From Deltaproteobacteria bacterium (GTDB lineage: Bacteria > Myxococcota > UBA796 > SXON01), in the NCBI GenBank assembly GCA_947483545.1, contig CANKNP010000163.1, positions 1 through 11,224 of the forward strand: a DNA stretch of 11,224 nucleotides, given 5' to 3'. Below, in pieces: positions 9,409-11,224 of this stretch. A program made the translations under genes and the position numbers. The notes under the pieces are model-generated. The model saw only the letters and a list, made by a program, of their open reading frames with translations. It made no database searches and was not told the DNA's origin. Position 1 is the first letter of the stretch. Every line of letters begins with the position of its first letter.

Positions 9409-10349
9409 ATGCTCTGCCTGCTGCTCTCGGCCTGCATCTACATCGACAAGCAGACGCTCGCCGAACGGCTGGATCTGGACGGCGATGGGGTGCCCTACCC
9501 CGAGGATTGCGCGCCCGAGGATGGTTTATTTTCCCCGGCGCCCCCGAGATCTGCGACGATTTGGATCAGGACTGCGATGGTCAGATCGACGAGGATGTGG
9601 CGGACGCGCCGGTTTGGTACCCCGACGAGGATGGCGACGGGCTCGGCGACGCCACCTCCGGCGGGACGCAAGCGTGCGCCGTGCCCAACGGCGTGACCGA
9701 CAACTCCGATTGCGACGACAGTGACCGCACCGTTGGTCCCGGCGATCCAACGGACGCCGACGGAGATCGCTATCCGGCGTGCGTCGATTGCGACGACGAA
9801 GACGCAGCCGCAAACCCCGGTGGCACCGAGGTCTGCGATGACATGAGGGCTACGGCGATGGCTACGACAGCGACGGTTGCACCCAACCCTCGGGAACCGC
9901 CGCGGCGGAGGGTGACTGCGACGACCGACGCCAACTACAACCCCGGGGCCCCCGAGTCCGACTGTACCGACCCCAACGACCACAACTGCGACGGCGGCAC
10001 CGGCTACGAGAACGCCGATGGCGACGCGTTCGCCGCCTGCGAGGAGTGCGACGACGCCAACCCGTCCAACTTTCCCGGCGCTGAAGAGTATTGCGACGGC
10101 GACGACAACAATTGCGACGGCACCATCGACGAACCCACGGCCGTCGATGCCTCCACGTGGTTCGCCGACGCCGACGGCGACACCTTCGGGGATGCCGACA
10201 CCGTCGAGGTGAGCTGCGCCCCCCCCTCCCCCCACCGGGTCCGCGAGGCGGGTTGGGGTGCCCGAAGGGCGGAGGGGGGTTCATCCACACCCCCGCCGAT
10301 TCACAACCCCTGCCCGCCCGATGCGAAGCGGCCTCCCCGGCCCGCGTGA
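9409..10349 (+). pseudogene. MopE-like metal-binding-repeat lipoprotein, frameshifted and 3'-truncated
   Basis: The frame opens with a very short lipoprotein signal (MLCLLLSAC, lipobox LSAC) and LDLDGDGVPYPEDCAPEDG. It then loses frame near 9523-9533 (one base missing or two extra). The next frame continues FPGAPEICDDLDQDCDGQIDED, DEDGDGLGD, DCDDSD and CDDEDAAANPGGTEVCDD. Near 9840-9850 a second slip occurs: the repeat continues one base back as GYGDGYDSDGC...GDCDD. At 9926 a lone C stands where a codon is expected, restoring the former frame as DANYNPGAPESDC, NCDG, ECDDANPSNFPGAEEYCDG, NNCDGTIDE and DADGDTFGDAD. These are repeats of the type DxDGDG / DCDD / PGA.E.CDG.DN.CDG.IDE seen in MopE-type metal-binding and myxobacterial surface proteins. 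Recognisable sequence stops near 10215 in the middle of a repeat, and the frame runs on to a stop at 10347-10349 through GC-rich palindromes. All other long genes here are intact, which favours genuine decay over general sequencing error, but read errors cannot be excluded. Confidence 0.7.
10219..10279. repeat. Nested GC-rich palindromes at the broken 3' end
   Basis: Outer arms CCCCCCTCC (10221-10229) and GGAGGGGGG (10271-10279) are perfect complements. They enclose a small hairpin GCCC-GAA-GGGC (10260-10270) and a weaker CCGC-GAG-GCGG (10241-10251). The element begins right where the metal-binding repeats stop. It also contains CGGGTTGGGGTGC (10249-10261), which matches at 12 of 13 positions the reverse complement of 5012-5024 beside the other hairpin cluster. 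A dispersed palindromic repeat is likely but unproven. The remaining DNA up to 10397 shows nothing recognisable. Confidence 0.45.
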
Positions 10350-10397
10350 ACCGCGCAACATTGGCGGTGAGCCGCCCATTTCCCTGAGGGTCCCGTA

Positions 10398-10457
10398 TGT
10401 ATCAAAACTGAGGGGCTCAGAATTGTGCTATGATGTAACAGAACTGAGCGGGTCAGA
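10398..10457. repeat. Tandem 24-bp direct repeat, possible insertion-sequence end remnant
   Basis: Two 24-bp units, 10398-10421 and 10434-10457, are offset by 36 bp and identical at 20 of 24 positions. Both start TGTA.CA.AACTGAG and end TCAGA. The inner part of each is itself a short dyad (CTGAG-GGG-CTCAG in the first unit). The block is clearly AT-richer than its surroundings. Ends that begin TGT and carry several internal copies of a repeat of about 20 bp are typical of IS21-family elements, where they bind transposase. No transposase gene and no matching opposite end are present. It lies between the broken lipoprotein gene and the redoxin stop codon, so an operator for either gene is less likely. 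Confidence 0.5.
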
Positions 10458-10462
10458 TCCGG

Positions 10463-11062
10463 TCAGAGCTCCGCCTCCACCGCCGCGCGGATGGTCGGAT
10501 CATCCGCCGGGTCGATCCGCCCAAGGTTCACCATGTCCCGGGAGATCAAGAAAACACCTGGGTAGTTGCTCTCCGGCAGCAGCGTGGGCGCTACGTTGGC
10601 GGTGTCCGATACGATGGGCTCGGCAATGCCGAAGTACGTGCCCCACTCCTGCAACTCCTCCTGGTCGGGCACGTCCGCCTCCAGATCCTCCACAAGGATG
10701 GTCATGTAGACGAAGCCTTCGTCGCGGTAGTCGTCTGCGGTGGCTTGAACCTCCGCGGCGAGGTCCTTGCAGGGGGCGCACCACAGCGTGGAGAGGTCGA
10801 GCAGCACGACGTTGCCGTAGAACTGCCACATCGAGACCTCCTGGCCGTTCTGATCGGTCCAGCGCGCGTCCTCCACGGTCTCGCCCTCGCCCCAGCCTTC
10901 GCCGCAAAGATCCGCGGGGACCTCGCCGACAGTCCAGGCGTTCTCAGGCGCAACGTAGGCCTCCTCGCCGCACAATTCGGGGCCGTCGGGGCTGGTGAGC
11001 ACGGGCACGCACCCGGCGAGGAGGGCGGGCAGAAGCACGGTGGGGCAAAAGGTCGGACGCAT
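10463..11062 (-). CDS. TlpA-like thioredoxin-fold lipoprotein
   Basis: A complete 199-residue exported protein. A signal peptide (PTVLLPALLAGC) ends in a clear lipobox L15-A16-G17-C18, so it should be a lipoprotein of the periplasmic side. After a linker containing two extra cysteines (C31, C53) comes the redoxin fold: TDQNGQEVSMWQFYGNVVLL, then the active site W94-C95-A-P-C98-K, then YMTILVEDLEAD, and NYPGVFLISRD, in which P168 takes the place of the cis-proline of thioredoxins. Membrane-anchored TlpA/ResA-like proteins pass electrons to substrates such as apocytochromes or disulfide isomerases; the partner here is unknown. The WCAPC motif and the AhpC/TSA-type layout support a reductase more than a peroxidase. 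The ATG at 11062 places the signal peptide correctly, but no clear ribosome binding site is seen. An inverted repeat (11071-11114) lies just upstream. Confidence 0.88.
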   Translation of the reverse strand: MRPTFCPTVLLPALLAGCVPVLTSPDGPELCGEEAYVAPENAWTVGEVPADLCGEGWGEGETVEDARWTDQNGQEVSMWQFYGNVVLLDLSTLWCAPCKDLAAEVQATADDYRDEGFVYMTILVEDLEADVPDQEELQEWGTYFGIAEPIVSDTANVAPTLLPESNYPGVFLISRDMVNLGRIDPADDPTIRAAVEAEL

Positions 11063-11070
11063 AGCGCAAC

Positions 11071-11114
11071 GTAGCCACCGCCGGACAATGGCCGCAAGCG
11101 GTTCCGGTGGCTAC
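11071..11114. promoter_or_regulatory. 10-bp inverted repeat in a divergent promoter region
   Basis: GTAGCCACCG (11071-11080) and CGGTGGCTAC (11105-11114) are perfect complements separated by 24 bp. The pair lies between the redoxin start (11062, minus) and the likely start of the next plus-strand gene (11139). An operator shared by the two divergent genes is a reasonable reading. With that spacer, two half-sites on the same DNA face or a leader hairpin are both possible. No confident -35/-10 boxes were recognised around it. Confidence 0.4.
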
Positions 11115-11138
11115 CTGACGCGCCACCCCGGAATCCAG

Positions 11139-11224
11139 ATGCCGTTGACTGAGCCGAGCCCGACCGCACGCCTGACCGTCGCCAATCTGTTGGTGTTGCA
11201 GGCAGGCTATGCCTCTACCAACCA
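11139..11224 (+). CDS. Unidentified protein, N-terminal fragment (runs off the right edge)
   Basis: An open frame from the ATG at 11139 reaches the window edge and reads MPLTEPSPTARLTVAN followed by LLVLQAGYASTN. GGAA lies about 8 bases upstream. An in-frame ATG at 11088 would add 17 residues but places the start inside the spacer of the inverted repeat at 11071-11114, so 11139 is preferred. Only 28 codons are visible and no family is recognised. That it is a gene at all rests on the open frame, the spacing from the divergent redoxin gene and a weak ribosome binding site. Confidence 0.35.
   Translation, partial: MPLTEPSPTARLTVANLLVLQAGYASTN

Noticed and set aside
9523..9533. Programmed -1 ribosomal frameshift in the metal-binding lipoprotein gene
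   Set aside because: The sequence GGTTTATTTTCCCC does not contain a properly phased X-XXY-YYZ slippery heptamer, and two further frame changes downstream are needed, so mutation or read error is simpler.
10258..10998. A 246-residue plus-strand open frame covering the IS-like repeat and the redoxin
   Set aside because: It is Arg/Pro/Ser-rich and is antisense to the redoxin with its WCAPC active site; no start signal is seen.

Overview
The window comes from a GC-rich, Gram-negative genome. It carries lipid A/Kdo genes and several lipoproteins, so there is an outer membrane. The mix of an ATP-dependent ClpA unfoldase, a YfbK-type von Willebrand A lipoprotein, a lipoprotein with repeated DxDGDG / DCDD / CDGxDNxCDG metal-binding motifs, and a strong sigma-54 promoter candidate suggests Myxococcota or another former deltaproteobacterial lineage. 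That placement is an inference from gene content, not proven by any marker. Most of the window is ordinary chromosomal housekeeping. The right third (about 9.4-10.46 kb) looks eroded and mobile-element-scarred.

Layout, left to right. A BolA-family gene runs off the left edge on the minus strand. Divergent from it is a complete clpA (352-2586, +). Downstream of clpA are paired dyads and a -24/-12 promoter candidate, then a small gene (2725-3327, +) that resembles predicted phosphoribosyltransferases but has lost the PRPP-loop residues. It converges, 10 bp apart, on nadA (quinolinate synthase, 3338-4282, -). A GT2 polyprenyl-phosphate-type glycosyltransferase (4317-4988, +) is divergent from nadA. 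A cluster of three GC-rich hairpins follows. Next comes one 2.1-kb minus-strand gene (5202-7304) that fuses Kdo transferase (WaaA/KdtA) to tetraacyldisaccharide 4'-kinase (LpxK), two consecutive steps of Kdo-lipid A synthesis.

The divergent region 7305-7506 holds a perfect 22-bp-arm hairpin with an overlapping alternative dyad. It is followed by the VWA lipoprotein (7507-9366, +). Then comes a MopE-like metal-binding-repeat lipoprotein gene (9409 to about 10215, +) broken by three frameshifts and missing its 3' end. Beyond it are GC palindromes and a tandem 24-bp repeat (10398-10457) that resembles an insertion-sequence end. A TlpA-like thioredoxin-fold lipoprotein (10463-11062, -) and the start of an unidentified plus-strand gene at the right edge complete the window.

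How the genes work together: apart from the WaaA-LpxK fusion, no multi-gene pathway is encoded here. Most neighbours are divergent or convergent single-gene units. The common theme on the right side is the cell envelope: lipid A, VWA lipoprotein, metal-binding lipoprotein and redox lipoprotein. I found no CRISPR array, tRNA, rRNA, intact transposase or defence system. The strongest leads are the gene fusion, the hairpin switch-like element, the sigma-54/dyad arrangement in front of a catalytically degenerate phosphoribosyltransferase, and the decayed locus with its IS-like end.
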